The notes: a model not told the origin generated them from the sequence alone. 64,000 nt of DNA from Glacieibacterium frigidum (GCF_007097155.1 NZ_VJWA01000001.1:1335501-1399500), one strand, 5' to 3'. Shown: positions 1 through 8,940, counted from the first letter of the stretch. Made by a program: numbers and translations.

Positions 1-122
1 TCGATCGGGCCGGGACCCGAGGGCATCGCGGCGACCAAGCCGACGGCATCGGCACCGTGATCAACCGCCAGCGCCGCTTCGGCGGGCGAGGCGATGCAGC
101 AGATCTTGATCCGGGTACGCAT
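1..122 (-). CDS. Phosphoribosylanthranilate isomerase-like protein, partial (N-terminal 40 residues)
   Basis: The gene reads leftwards off the window edge, so only the first 40 residues are present. They begin MRTRIKICCIASPAEAAL and continue with a GADAVGLV stretch and a MPSGPGPI loop. The KICxI opening strand followed by a helix and GADAxGxV is how TrpF-type (beta/alpha)8 isomerases begin. TrpF converts N-phosphoribosylanthranilate to CdRP in tryptophan synthesis. The MPSGPG loop, where true TrpF usually has a SPR-type motif, suggests a TrpF-like side family rather than canonical TrpF. The ATG lies 82 bases from the divergent DUF1275 gene, so the two probably share a promoter region. Confidence 0.6.
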   Translation of the reverse strand, partial: MRTRIKICCIASPAEAALAVDHGADAVGLVAAMPSGPGPI

Positions 123-204
123 GACCCACGCGCTACCTTGGGCGCATCGGCCTGTCACCCGGGCGGCTGGCGTCCAGCGTACTTTGGCGCGTAGGCTGTC
201 CACC

Positions 205-843
205 ATGATCCGCTCCGACGCGCGCATCCTGTGGCTGGCGACGGGCCTGTCGGCGCTGGCGGGGTTCGTCGACGCGACGGGCTTCCTGTACCTCGGCGGC
301 TTCTTCGTCTCGTTCATGAGCGGCAACTCGACCCGCCTTGCGGTCGGCGTCGCGGCGCTGCCGCGGGAGGCGCTGATCGCCGCAGGGTTGATCGCGGCGT
401 TCGTCATCGGCGTGGTCGCAGGCTCGCTCGCGGGGACGCTGGGTGGCGCACGGCGGCGGGCGGTGGTGCTGGCGCTCGTCGCGGTGCTGCTCGGCGCGGC
501 GGTGGCGTGTGATGCACTCGGCTGGCGCGCGGGCGCGGCGGCGGCGATGGCGCTGGCGATGGGCGTCGAGAACGTGGTGTTCGAACGCGACGGCGAGGTG
601 CAGATCGGCCTGACTTACATGACTGGCACGCTGGTCAAGGTCGGGCAGCGCATCGCCCACGCCCTGCGCGGCGGGCCGGCGTTCGGCTGGTGGCCCTATC
701 TGCTGCTCTGGGCCGGGCTCGTTGCAGGGGCGGTTGCGGGGGCGCTGCTGTACCCGTTGATCGGCATCGCCAACCTAATCGGCGGCGCGGGTGCGGCGCT
801 CCTACTTGCGACGGCGACGCTGCACCCGCGGCTGCGGGGCTGA
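205..843 (+). CDS. YoaK/DUF1275 family membrane protein
   Basis: A 212-residue protein with about six hydrophobic segments. The first contains the family hallmark: a helix with GFVDATGFLYLGGFFVSFMSGN, in which the small-residue/aromatic loop and MSGN are typical of DUF1275. A second hallmark, TYMTGTLVKVGQ, sits near residue 140. The ATG at 205 is preferred to the upstream in-frame start at 94 because it places the family motif about 20 residues from the N-terminus; the upstream codons would overlap the divergent trpF-like gene. It is probably an inner-membrane protein. Family function is unknown, with a transporter role assumed from topology only. Confidence 0.8.
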   Translation: MIRSDARILWLATGLSALAGFVDATGFLYLGGFFVSFMSGNSTRLAVGVAALPREALIAAGLIAAFVIGVVAGSLAGTLGGARRRAVVLALVAVLLGAAVACDALGWRAGAAAAMALAMGVENVVFERDGEVQIGLTYMTGTLVKVGQRIAHALRGGPAFGWWPYLLLWAGLVAGAVAGALLYPLIGIANLIGGAGAALLLATATLHPRLRG

Positions 844-849
844 GTCGCG

Positions 850-1404
850 TCAGGGCTGCAGCAGCAGCGATGCCCCCCTGCGGCGCGGTGCGACGATCAC
901 CGGCGAGACATGGACGAGCAGCGCGGGGACGCGGAGCGCGTCAAAGCTGCGCGCCTCGGCAACCTCGACAATCAGGCGCGGCCGGTTGTCCGCCATCGGG
1001 CCGGCGACGTCCATGATCGCCGTTTCCAGCGGGTCCTCGTCGGGAACTGGCGGCCCGGTGAGCACCGGATTATCGAGGAGTGCTTCGAGTGCCGCACCGA
1101 TCAACAGTTCGGCATGCAGTGGGAATAGCACATGTACGGTGATCAGATAACGCAGATCGAAGACCAGCGGGACACGACCACTCGGGGTATCGACCGACTC
1201 GTTGCGGAGCCGTGCATTGGGCGCCGCTGAAATCAGACCGAGGTTGAGCCGCTCGCCGCTGCCCTTGTCGGGCTTGCCGTGCGGCAGGGTGGTGACGCGC
1301 GGCGCGCCGCCGGTTTCGCGCCAACCGGTGTCGAGGCGCAGAGCATTTTGGAGAATGTCGCGCAGCGCCATGCTGGTCTGTGCAAAGGCGATCGAGACGC
1401 TCAC
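850..1404 (-). CDS. DUF4255 (Pvc16 N-terminal)-like protein, coupled to rsmD
   Basis: A 184-residue protein. Its pattern is an N-terminal helix (SMALRDILQNAL), a VTTLP strand, LISAAPNARLRNES, a hydrophobic FDLRYLITV strand and LLIGAALEALLDNPVL. This matches, from memory, the DUF4255 domain found in cap/terminator proteins of contractile injection systems (Pvc16 type). The GTG start overlaps the rsmD stop by four bases (GTGA), so it is translated with rRNA-modification genes rather than with tail genes, and no tail genes are present nearby. Length equals a single DUF4255 domain. The family call is moderate and the function here is unknown. Confidence 0.55.
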   Translation of the reverse strand: MSVSIAFAQTSMALRDILQNALRLDTGWRETGGAPRVTTLPHGKPDKGSGERLNLGLISAAPNARLRNESVDTPSGRVPLVFDLRYLITVHVLFPLHAELLIGAALEALLDNPVLTGPPVPDEDPLETAIMDVAGPMADNRPRLIVEVAEARSFDALRVPALLVHVSPVIVAPRRRGASLLLQP

Positions 1405-1952
1405 TCAGGCTCTCCGACACGGAGCAAATGGAGGGCTGCTTTACCATGGCGGCGGGTGACTTCGATAGTGAATCCAGCGACTTCGAGCGGTTCCTTGGCC
1501 GCAGTCTCGACCGAGATCAGCGCGTGCGGCGCGATCCAGCCCTGCGCCATCAGGTGCGCGAGGGCGGGGGCGGCAAGACCCTCGCCATAGGGCGGATCGA
1601 GCATCAGCAGGTCGTACGCCTGGCGGGCCCGGCCGACCGCGAGCGCGGGCTGCGCGAACACGTCGGTCAGCGCCTCGACCTTCGACCGGGCGATATTGGT
1701 CTTGAGCGCCTTCAGGGCACCGGCGTCGGTCTCGACGAACGAGACATGCGCGCAGCCGCGGGACAGCGCCTCCATGCCGAGCGCGCCGGTGCCGGCGAAA
1801 ACGTCGGCGACGCGCAGGCCCTCGAAGCTGCCGATGCGGCTGGTCAGCATCGAGAACAGCGCCTCGCGCACGCGGTTGGCGGTCGGGCGAGTCGCTTCGC
1901 CGTCGGGCGCGACGAGTGCGCGGCCCCGCCATTGTCCGGCGATGATCTTCAA
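1401..1952 (-). CDS. rsmD: 16S rRNA (guanine966-N2)-methyltransferase RsmD
   Basis: A 183-residue SAM-dependent methyltransferase that modifies G966 of 16S rRNA during 30S maturation. It opens KIIAGQWRGR, has the SAM-binding motif VADVFAGTGALGMEAL (about residues 50-65) and the catalytic NPPY-type motif as LMLDPPYGEGL. RPTANRVREALFSML is characteristic of RsmD. The start is taken as TTG at 1952, which overlaps the rluB stop as TTGA and gives the normal family length; a longer upstream reading would run inside rluB. Middle gene of the rluB-rsmD-DUF4255-like set. Confidence 0.9.
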   Translation of the reverse strand: MKIIAGQWRGRALVAPDGEATRPTANRVREALFSMLTSRIGSFEGLRVADVFAGTGALGMEALSRGCAHVSFVETDAGALKALKTNIARSKVEALTDVFAQPALAVGRARQAYDLLMLDPPYGEGLAAPALAHLMAQGWIAPHALISVETAAKEPLEVAGFTIEVTRRHGKAALHLLRVGEPE

Positions 1953-2995
1953 CGCTGCTGCGCCCCCAAGCCCTTGCGCAGCGTCGCGATCGCCGCCGCC
2001 GGGATCTCGTCGGCATCGCGCACCGGCAGGTCGCCGAGTTCGAACGGGCCATAGGCGGTGCGGATCAGGCGCGACACCTGCAGCCCCAGGAATTCGAGAA
2101 CGCGGCGGATTTCGCGGTTCTTGCCCTCGGTCAGGCGCATCGTCAGCCACAGGTTCGCCCCCGTGCGCCGCTCGATATCGGCGTCGATGGGCCCGTAGTG
2201 CATGCCGTCGATGGTGATGCCCTCGATCAGCGTCTCGAGCGCCGCCTGGCTGATCTCGCCGAACGCGCGCACGCGGTAGCGCCGCGACACTGCGTTGACC
2301 GGCAGCTCGAGCGCGCGCTTCAGCCCGCCATCGGTGGTCATCAGCAGCAGCCCCTCGGTATTCATGTCGAGGCGGCCGACGGGCACGAGGCGCGGCAGGC
2401 CGGGGGGCAGCACGTCGAAGATCGTCGGGCGGCCGCCGGGATCGCGTGCGGTGGTCAGAAAGCCGCTCGGCTTGTGGAAGCGGAACAGGCGCGTCGCCTC
2501 GATCGGCGCGACCTCGCGGCCCTCGACCGTGATGCCTTCCAGAGAGGTGACGATCGTCGCGGGCGTCGTCAGCACGGTGCCCTTCAGCGCGATCTTGCCC
2601 TCCTCGATCATCCGCTCGATGTCGCGGCGTGAGCCGACCCCGGCGCGGGCGAGCAGCTTGGCGATGCGCTGCGGTTCCTGCGCGTCGACGCCGGCCTTGG
2701 CGGCAACGGCGGCGGCGGCGCGGACGTCACCACGCGCGCGGCGGCCGGTCGCGGGGCGGGGGCCTTCGGGCTTGAGCGCCGGAACCTTGGGCAGGCGGCC
2801 GCCGGGTATGTGGCGGCGCAGCTCGCGCTGGTTGGTCTGCAGCTCGTCGAGCGCGGGCGGGCGGCCGAAGCTGGGGCGTTGGGGCGCGTCGCCGCGGCGG
2901 GCAGGCGGGCGGGCGGAGGGCGGGCGGGCGCGGGGCGGTCCCGAACCGGGGCCGCGGGGGCCACCGGTGCCGCCGGGCGTACGGGGAGGTCTCAT
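1949..2995 (-). CDS. rluB: 23S rRNA pseudouridine synthase, RsuA/RluB family
   Basis: A 348-residue enzyme isomerising uridine to pseudouridine in rRNA. The first ~100 residues are a disordered Pro/Arg/Gly tail. An S4 RNA-binding domain follows (RIAKLLARAGVGSRRDIERMI, about 109-129), then the catalytic domain with LVPVGRLDMNTEGLLLMTTD, whose Asp in GRLDxxTEGLL is the catalytic residue. GKNREIRRVLEFLG is the family's C-terminal signature. It is longer than typical RluB because of the N-terminal tail. First gene of a coupled set with rsmD. The substrate site (U2605 in E. coli RluB) is inferred from the family. Confidence 0.88.
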   Translation of the reverse strand: MRPPRTPGGTGGPRGPGSGPPRARPPSARPPARRGDAPQRPSFGRPPALDELQTNQRELRRHIPGGRLPKVPALKPEGPRPATGRRARGDVRAAAAVAAKAGVDAQEPQRIAKLLARAGVGSRRDIERMIEEGKIALKGTVLTTPATIVTSLEGITVEGREVAPIEATRLFRFHKPSGFLTTARDPGGRPTIFDVLPPGLPRLVPVGRLDMNTEGLLLMTTDGGLKRALELPVNAVSRRYRVRAFGEISQAALETLIEGITIDGMHYGPIDADIERRTGANLWLTMRLTEGKNREIRRVLEFLGLQVSRLIRTAYGPFELGDLPVRDADEIPAAAIATLRKGLGAQQR

Positions 2996-3069
2996 GCCGC
3001 GCAGCCTTGCGGGCTATGCGCCGACTTGGCAAGCCGCGCGCAGCCGTTTAACCCGCAATCGCCGACCCC

Positions 3070-3154
3070 GCGGGCGTGGTGGAATTGGTAGACGCGCCGG
3101 ACTCAAAATCCGGTTCCGCAAGGAGTGCCGGTTCGACCCCGGCCGCCCGCACCA
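3070..3154 (+). tRNA. tRNA-Leu (anticodon CAA)
   Basis: An 85-base class II tRNA. The acceptor stem GCGGGCG pairs with CGCCCGC at 3144-3150, followed by discriminator A and an encoded CCA (3152-3154). The anticodon arm is CCGGA-CTCAAAA-TCCGG, giving anticodon CAA, which reads UUG. A variable arm is present and the T arm reads GGTTCGACCCC. It lies between the divergent rluB set and the galactoside operon. No direct repeat of the 3' end that would mark an integrated element was seen nearby. Confidence 0.95.
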
Positions 3155-3159
3155 TCGGA

Positions 3160-3873
3160 TCAGGGCAAAAACGACAGCTCGGTATCGCTCAGTGCGCCGC
3201 GCACGAGGACGGTCATCGCCTTGCGCGCGGCCGCTGGCTTGCCGGCCGCGACGGCGTCGAATAGCGCGACGTGATCCGGCATCGGGTCGCGCGGCAGGGC
3301 GCGATTGCGCTGCTTGAAGATCGTCGTCCAGGCGACCGCGGCCTCGATCGAGCTCGACAGCGAGATCAGATGGGCGTTGCGCGTCGCGCGCATCAGGACG
3401 TGGTGGAAACGCTGATCGGCGGCCTGGCCCTCGGGCACCGCGAGACCGTGCTGCGCCATCGCATCGAGCGCGGCTTTCATCTCAACGAGGTCCCCGGCGT
3501 CGCGCCGCCGCGCCGCGAGTTCGGCGGCGGCGGGTTCGACGGTCAGGCGCAGCTCGAACAGGTCGCGTATCCAGTCCTCGCCGGGCTGGCCCTGCAGGCT
3601 CCAGGCGATGACGTCGGGGTCGAGCAGATGCCAGCGCGACATGGGGCTAACGCGCGTACCTGCCTTGGGGCGGCTCTCGACCAGCCCCTTGGCGGCGAGA
3701 ATGCGCACCGCCTCGCGATAGGCCGTGCGCGATACCTTTAGTTGGCCCGCAGACGCGATGTCGCCGGGCAGCAGCTCGCCGGGCGCATAGGTGCCGGCGA
3801 TGATCGCGATGCCGAGATCGCGCGCGATCGTGCCGTGAATGCGCAGCGCCGGGGCTTCTTGCCGCGTGCTCAT
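3160..3873 (-). CDS. GntR-family (FadR/FCD subgroup) transcriptional regulator of the galactoside operon
   Basis: A 237-residue regulator. The N-terminal winged helix spans about residues 12-75 (IVAGTYAPGELLP-like wing entry, LKVSRTAYREAVRILAAKGLVESRPKAGTRV). The C-terminal all-helical FCD effector domain follows, with RLTVEPAAAELAARR and DQRFHHVLMRATRN contributing likely metal/ligand Asp and His residues. The ATG overlaps the upstream glycosidase stop as ATGA, so it is the last gene of the alpha-galactosidase-MFS-glycosidase-regulator operon and probably senses a sugar acid derived from it. Repressor or activator role is not decidable from sequence. Confidence 0.88.
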   Translation of the reverse strand: MSTRQEAPALRIHGTIARDLGIAIIAGTYAPGELLPGDIASAGQLKVSRTAYREAVRILAAKGLVESRPKAGTRVSPMSRWHLLDPDVIAWSLQGQPGEDWIRDLFELRLTVEPAAAELAARRRDAGDLVEMKAALDAMAQHGLAVPEGQAADQRFHHVLMRATRNAHLISLSSSIEAAVAWTTIFKQRNRALPRDPMPDHVALFDAVAAGKPAAARKAMTVLVRGALSDTELSFLP

Positions 3874-5543
3874 CGGAGGCTCGCCGCGAGGAGCAGGAAG
3901 ACACTCGCCGTCCAGCTATAGGCATGGTCGCGGAGCGGTGCGCGGGTCACCGCGTCGAAGTTCTCGGCCATGCCTGACCGTGCGCAGGTCTCGCAAAAGC
4001 GGCGGGCGATGTCGTGTGCAAGCGCACGTTCGCCGACCGCCCGCAGGCCTTCGACGACGAGCAGCGTCGTGGGTGCCCAGACGGGGCCGCGCCAATAGCC
4101 GTCGCTCTCGTGCTGCGGACTGGTCAGCGCCTCGGTGGCGAGACCTGCGGAGCACAGGAAGCGTCCCGGCTCGCCGATCTTGGCGACCAGTGCGGCAAGG
4201 ATCGCCGCGGGCAGGCGCTCGCCGAGGATGATCGGGATCACCGCGACGAGGCTGTCGGAGGCGTGCACCGCGCCATCTGAAACACGGCGGGCGACGAAGG
4301 TCTCGCCGGTCCACAATCGCTCGATCAGGCGTGCCAGCAGGGTATCGGCGCGGGCTCGCCACGCTTCGGCCTCGTCAAGCCGCCCGAGGCCCGCGGCGAC
4401 TTCGCCGAGCACGTCCATCTGGATCACCAGCATTGCGGCGAGGTCGGGGCCGGCGACGGGCATGCCGATCTTGAAGGGGGTCGCGTTGTCCCAGCCCGAA
4501 TCGTTGCCGTGGCGGTAGAAGGGCAGGCCGGCGTCGCCGCCGCGGTCGCGCATCCACCATTCGGTCCAGGCAGCGAGACGCGAGTAAATCCACGCGAGCT
4601 TCTCGTCCGACACCACGCCCGTTTCGATCAGCCGGCGCAGCGTCCAGCCGTGCACCGGCGGCTTCACGAAATTCCAGAAGAGGCGCCGGTCGTTGGCCTG
4701 GTCGGGCAACCGGCCGTCGGACGCCTGCAGGTCGAAGGGCAAGCGGTACTGGTCCCACGCGAGGCCCGCATCGATCGGCGCGAGCGCCAGCGCGTTGAAG
4801 CAGTGGTCCCAGCTCCAGACGCTCGCCATCCAGTTCTTCGACATCAGCATGGCGGGTCGCGTGAAATGCCCCTGCGGCTCGACCAGCGCCGACCAGCCGA
4901 CATAGGCCGCGAGTTGGCGTGCCGCCTCCCATTCGGCGGGAACGGCGGGGATACGTGCCAGCCAGTCCGCCCACGAATGCGGGATCGGCGCGGGCTCGCT
5001 GGCGCGCCACCACGTCTCCCCGATTTCGAGCACCCACGGCAGCCCATCGCCCCCGGCATAGACGCGGATATGGTCGGCGCGCATGCCAGTCCACGGCGCA
5101 TCGGCGGCGATTTGTCCGGACAAGGCGCGCAGCTTGAACTCGCTGCGAAAGGCCGATGCCATCCATGTCCAGCCATCCGGACCATCGGGCTGGAGATTGT
5201 CGTACCAGATGACCTGCGATGCCTCGAGCCGCAGCCCCAGGCCTTCGCCGCTGACGACGAGCGTGCGTGCGTCGCGAAAGGCGAACTCGATGACACCGGT
5301 GTCGGCGACGATGCGCAGCCGCTCGGCGTCGGCCTCGTAGCGACAATCGCCGTCGTACAGCGGGGTCAGGTCGATCGCGCGGCCATAGTCGGGCGCATCG
5401 CCGTGCAGCACGCGCAGCGCCAGCCGCGGCGCGCCCTTGAACCCGACGCGGCCCCATACCTCTTCGGTCAGCAGCGTCAGCGCCATCCACGCGCCGGCGC
5501 GCGAGAAGGGCACGCGGGCCGGGTCGAACGACAGCGTCGTCAC
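3870..5543 (-). CDS. GH63/MGH1-like glycoside hydrolase (alpha-glucosidase or trehalase-like fold)
   Basis: A 557-residue protein with an N-terminal beta-rich region (about 1-190) and a C-terminal (alpha/alpha)6 barrel. Barrel signatures resemble the mannosylglycerate-hydrolase/GH63/GH37 clan: MASVWSWDHCFNALAL, NDSGWDNATPF (candidate acid Asp), ESDGYWRGPVWAPTTLL, and SGMAENFDAVT with a candidate catalytic Glu. No signal peptide is seen, so it is probably cytoplasmic. The GTG start overlaps the MFS stop (GTGA) and is preferred to upstream codons inside the transporter gene. It sits between the transporter and GntR genes, implying it trims imported oligosaccharides. The exact linkage cannot be set from sequence. 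Confidence 0.75.
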   Translation of the reverse strand: MTTLSFDPARVPFSRAGAWMALTLLTEEVWGRVGFKGAPRLALRVLHGDAPDYGRAIDLTPLYDGDCRYEADAERLRIVADTGVIEFAFRDARTLVVSGEGLGLRLEASQVIWYDNLQPDGPDGWTWMASAFRSEFKLRALSGQIAADAPWTGMRADHIRVYAGGDGLPWVLEIGETWWRASEPAPIPHSWADWLARIPAVPAEWEAARQLAAYVGWSALVEPQGHFTRPAMLMSKNWMASVWSWDHCFNALALAPIDAGLAWDQYRLPFDLQASDGRLPDQANDRRLFWNFVKPPVHGWTLRRLIETGVVSDEKLAWIYSRLAAWTEWWMRDRGGDAGLPFYRHGNDSGWDNATPFKIGMPVAGPDLAAMLVIQMDVLGEVAAGLGRLDEAEAWRARADTLLARLIERLWTGETFVARRVSDGAVHASDSLVAVIPIILGERLPAAILAALVAKIGEPGRFLCSAGLATEALTSPQHESDGYWRGPVWAPTTLLVVEGLRAVGERALAHDIARRFCETCARSGMAENFDAVTRAPLRDHAYSWTASVFLLLAASLR

Positions 5544-6778
5544 GCGCGCCGCCGGACCAGCGTCTCGGGCAGCAGCCACCAGACCAGCGCTGCCGCGAGA
5601 TAGACGAGCGCCGCCATCATCATCGCCGCGGTCAGCCCGACGACATCGGCGACCGCGACGGTGATCGCGGGCGCGAGAAAGCCGATGATCCGGCCCCAGT
5701 GGAATACCGACGCCGCGGTCGATCGCAGGTGCGAGGGGTAGAGCTCGGTGAAATACGGCCCCCAGGCGATGCCGCTCGACATGACGAAGCCATAGGCGGC
5801 CCCCAGCGTGCCGAGCAGCGCCGGCACCGCGGGCGCGCGCAGATAGGCGATGATGATCGCGCTGCCGATGACGAACCCCAGGATCCCGGCGCGGCGGCCG
5901 AAGCGGTCGGCGACCCAGCCCCAGAAGAAGCCGCCGAGGATGCCGCCGACCGCCTGCCACGCGATCAGCGCGCCCATGTCGGCCCCGGAAAAGCCGCGCA
6001 CGTCCTTCAGGAAGGTCGTTACCCACCCCGAAAAGCCCTGGTAGCCAAGGAAGCCGAGGCCCGACAAAAGGGTCAGCAGCAGCGTGGTGCGCCGATGCTC
6101 GGGTGCGAACAGCTCGCGTGCCGGCATCTTGCTGGTGATTACGGGAGCCTCGGGCGCGCCGCCGTAGGGGATGACGTGGCGGTCGTCGGGAATGACGACG
6201 AAGGTGAACAGCGCCAGCACGATTGGCGGGACGGCTCCGGCCCACAGCATCACTGTCCAGTCGTTGTCGAGGTAGAAGCCGCCGAGCCAGCCCTGCAGCG
6301 CGAGCCCTAGTCCGAAGGTCGCGCCGACGATGCTCGCCAGCCGCCCGCGCACCTGCGCGTCGAACAGGCCGACGTAGAGCCCGACCGCGACCGCGAAAAC
6401 GCCGCCGAGGAAGATGCCGAGCACCAGCCGCTGCGCCGCAAGCGAGACGAAGTCATGCGCGAACACACCCGCGAGCAGCGCGACGCCGTAGCCCAGCGTG
6501 ATCGCGGCGAGCAGGTTGCGCCGCCCGAAGCGGTCCGCCATCTGGCCGACGACGACCGCGCCGACCAGCGCCCCGGCGCTCTGGAAGCTGTAGAGCAGGC
6601 CCGCCTCGGTCAGCGTCAGCCCCGCCGACGCGCGGATGTAGGGCCGCAGCACATCGATCGTGTTCCAGGCGTAGCTGTAAAAGATGTAGCCGAGCAGGAT
6701 GAAGGCGAACGCTGCGACCCGCCGCGTCAGCGAGATGTCCTCGGCGCGCACCGGCAACCGCGCCTTGCTCATCGCCAT
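5540..6778 (-). CDS. MFS transporter (probable galactoside or sugar-acid importer)
   Basis: A 412-residue major facilitator with twelve predicted membrane helices. The conserved loop 2-3 motif GQMADRFGRRNLL and its repeat in the second half, GWVADRFGRRAGIL, are both present. The first half carries the AGLLYSFQSAGALVGAVVVG helix. It resembles the sugar/organic-acid:H+ symporter branch. Encoded between alpha-galactosidase and the GH63-like enzyme with overlapping ends, so its substrate is probably an alpha-galactoside or a breakdown product. ATG at 6778 is used; a second ATG two codons later is equally possible. Confidence 0.85.
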   Translation of the reverse strand: MAMSKARLPVRAEDISLTRRVAAFAFILLGYIFYSYAWNTIDVLRPYIRASAGLTLTEAGLLYSFQSAGALVGAVVVGQMADRFGRRNLLAAITLGYGVALLAGVFAHDFVSLAAQRLVLGIFLGGVFAVAVGLYVGLFDAQVRGRLASIVGATFGLGLALQGWLGGFYLDNDWTVMLWAGAVPPIVLALFTFVVIPDDRHVIPYGGAPEAPVITSKMPARELFAPEHRRTTLLLTLLSGLGFLGYQGFSGWVTTFLKDVRGFSGADMGALIAWQAVGGILGGFFWGWVADRFGRRAGILGFVIGSAIIIAYLRAPAVPALLGTLGAAYGFVMSSGIAWGPYFTELYPSHLRSTAASVFHWGRIIGFLAPAITVAVADVVGLTAAMMMAALVYLAAALVWWLLPETLVRRRA

Positions 6779-6782
6779 CCCC

Positions 6783-8852
6783 CTATGTCTCGACCATGAA
6801 GATGCGCGCGCATCGCTCGGCTAGCGTAACGAAAAGCTGCTCGCCGTCGAGGCGCCAGTCGCTGCCGAGTGAACTGGGGTAGAGCAGGCGCGCGGCCTTC
6901 GCCCCCGGTAGCGGGACCGTGATGCTGTCGGGGCCGCCATCGCGCCGCCACAGCGCGACAAGGCGCGCGCCACCGGCATCGAGCGCGACGCACAGCCACG
7001 CATCGTGATAGCCGGGCAGGCCCAGCGGCCAGCTAGGCACCGCGTCGCGCACCATGTCGCGCACCGCCTTGTGTGCCGCGACGCCCTCGGCAACCAGCGT
7101 GCGCTGGCCGGGCGTCAGCTCCCCCGCACCACCCGCGAGCTGCATCCGGAAGGGGATCGCGCAGGCCATCGCGAAGGCCGTGCGCTCGGCATCGTCGCCG
7201 GCCTTGGGCAATGCCCAGGTGCCGTTCTGTTCGGGCAGGAGGATCGTCGCTCCGGCGGCGGCAATGCGCGCGATCTGCTGCGGATCGCCCTCGTCGCTGT
7301 TCGACGCATTGTGCGTGCGGTCGAGATAGGGCCGCGCGAGGCGCATGCCGCCGCTCGCGCAATGCTCGATCTGCAGGCGTGGATAGCGCGCGCGCAGGGC
7401 GTCGAGCCAGGCGAGGAAGGCGACTTCGTAGTCGATCAGCGCCTGGCCCGGGCTTTCCGCGCCGAGGTCGGACCCAATGCCCGAGTCAAAGTTGTAATCC
7501 AGTTTCAGGAACTCAAAGCCGAGGTCGCCGACCGCAGCATCGATCGCGCGGTCGGCGAAGGCGCGCACTGCGGGGTTGCGGAAGTCGAGCTGATGGCGTC
7601 GGTGGCTGACCACCCTCCGCCCGTGACGGACGAAGAACCAGTCGTCGGGCAGGTCGGCGAAGCCGGTGTGGTTCGCGGTCATTGCCTCGATCTCGAACCA
7701 CAGGCCGGGGATCATGCCGCGCTCGCGAATGCGCGCGACGATGGGCTCCAGCCCGCGCGGGAAGCGGTCGCGATTTACCGACCAGTCGCCGAGGGTGAAC
7801 GACCAGCGCTCGCCGGGCTTCGCGTACCAGCCCGCGTCGATGCAATAGACCTCGGCCCCCAGCGCTGCCGCCTCGTCGACGAGCGGCAGGATCTTCGCCT
7901 CGTCGGGGTCGCCCATCAGGCAGTTCATGTAATCGTTGAAGATCACCGGCGAACCGTCGCTGCCCGCAAGGCGCGTGCGGCGGCGGTGGCGCGTCATCGC
8001 CGCCATTGCGGCGTCGAAGTCGGGCGCCGGCGCCACCGCGACCGCAGGTGAGGTCACCACTTCGCCGGGGGCGAGCGTGCGCCACCAACCCTCCGCCTCG
8101 CCAGGGCCGGCGACATGCAGGTAGAGTTCGTCGGCGGTTTCGCCGATCTGCCAGCTCCACGATCCGCCGTGCAGGGTCTCGAACAACAGGCCGCGCCCGC
8201 CGCTCGCTGCCTCGACATAGCCCATCGGCAGATAGTTGCTGCTGCACCAGCTGCCCGTCGATCGCACCGTCTCGTGCCGGCTGCCGAAGGCGAAGCGATT
8301 GTTGAGACCGAGATCGCCCGCGCTGTGGTGCGTCCACTGGAACTCGGCGTACCAGCCGTTGCGCGGGATGCTCACCCGGCAGCGGTCGCCGCGCGGAACG
8401 GGGCCGGAAGCGAAGCCGACGAGGAAGAAGGCCGACAGGTCGAGCAGGGTCAGCGGCGCACTCCCGCCGTTGCGCGCTTCGGTCCGGCTGACGAGAACGC
8501 CATCCTCGATGTCGAGGGTCGATGTGGTTTCGAACCCGGTCAGCGGATCGCGCTGGACGATGCTGATGCGGCGGGCCGCGCCGTCGGTCACGTCGCTGTG
8601 CGAGATATAGCGCAGCCGGCCCCCCATGCCGCTGCCGGCGAAACGCCCCGCGCCGATATAGTCATGGTCCTCGCCCGCGACGCGCGCCTCGACGAGGCGA
8701 TAGGCCCAGCGGTGACGCTCGGGCATTTTATTGATGAAGGGGTGCGCGCCGACGTGGAGCAGCGCGACGGGCCGATCCTCGAGCAGTTCGATGGCCAGGT
8801 GCACGCCGTCGTGGGCGATCGACAGCAGGCGGGGCAGGGCAGTGACGGCCAA
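6783..8852 (-). CDS. Alpha-galactosidase, GH36 family
   Basis: A 689-residue enzyme that hydrolyses terminal alpha-galactosyl residues. The N-terminal beta-sandwich covers about 1-300. The TIM barrel contains YCIDAGWYAKPGERW, GLWFEIEAMT, the nucleophile motif FLKLDYNFD, the substrate motif EHCASGGMR, and NSDEGDP, whose second Asp is the expected acid/base. The C-terminal beta domain ends LFVTLAERCARIFMVET. The start is TTG at 8852, with a strong purine-rich ribosome site (GGGGGAA) eight bases upstream and no better ATG. No signal peptide, so it acts on imported sugars. First gene of the galactoside operon. Confidence 0.92.
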   Translation of the reverse strand: MAVTALPRLLSIAHDGVHLAIELLEDRPVALLHVGAHPFINKMPERHRWAYRLVEARVAGEDHDYIGAGRFAGSGMGGRLRYISHSDVTDGAARRISIVQRDPLTGFETTSTLDIEDGVLVSRTEARNGGSAPLTLLDLSAFFLVGFASGPVPRGDRCRVSIPRNGWYAEFQWTHHSAGDLGLNNRFAFGSRHETVRSTGSWCSSNYLPMGYVEAASGGRGLLFETLHGGSWSWQIGETADELYLHVAGPGEAEGWWRTLAPGEVVTSPAVAVAPAPDFDAAMAAMTRHRRRTRLAGSDGSPVIFNDYMNCLMGDPDEAKILPLVDEAAALGAEVYCIDAGWYAKPGERWSFTLGDWSVNRDRFPRGLEPIVARIRERGMIPGLWFEIEAMTANHTGFADLPDDWFFVRHGRRVVSHRRHQLDFRNPAVRAFADRAIDAAVGDLGFEFLKLDYNFDSGIGSDLGAESPGQALIDYEVAFLAWLDALRARYPRLQIEHCASGGMRLARPYLDRTHNASNSDEGDPQQIARIAAAGATILLPEQNGTWALPKAGDDAERTAFAMACAIPFRMQLAGGAGELTPGQRTLVAEGVAAHKAVRDMVRDAVPSWPLGLPGYHDAWLCVALDAGGARLVALWRRDGGPDSITVPLPGAKAARLLYPSSLGSDWRLDGEQLFVTLAERCARIFMVET

Positions 8853-8940
8853 GTTCGCTGTTCCCCCGCTGACAGGCTTGCCGCAGCCTATATGTCTGAT
8901 TTAATAATCTCAAGACCGTTGTCGGTCGGAGGGTCGCCGG
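8853..8940. promoter_or_regulatory. Divergent promoter region between alpha-galactosidase operon and AraD1 gene, with candidate operator
   Basis: The 88-base spacer between two divergent sugar genes contains an AT-rich patch unusual for this DNA. At 8898-8909 it reads GATTTAATAATC, with inverted GATT/AATC arms, inside TGTCTGATTTA (8893-8903). A near-copy, TGTCTGACTTA, lies at 47716-47726 before the sugar-acid dehydratase gene. It may be the site for the operon's own GntR regulator. This is a pattern match between two places only. Confidence 0.35.

Noticed and set aside
3070-3160. tRNA-Leu as an integration site
   Set aside because: No integrase and no repeated tRNA 3' end in the following DNA.
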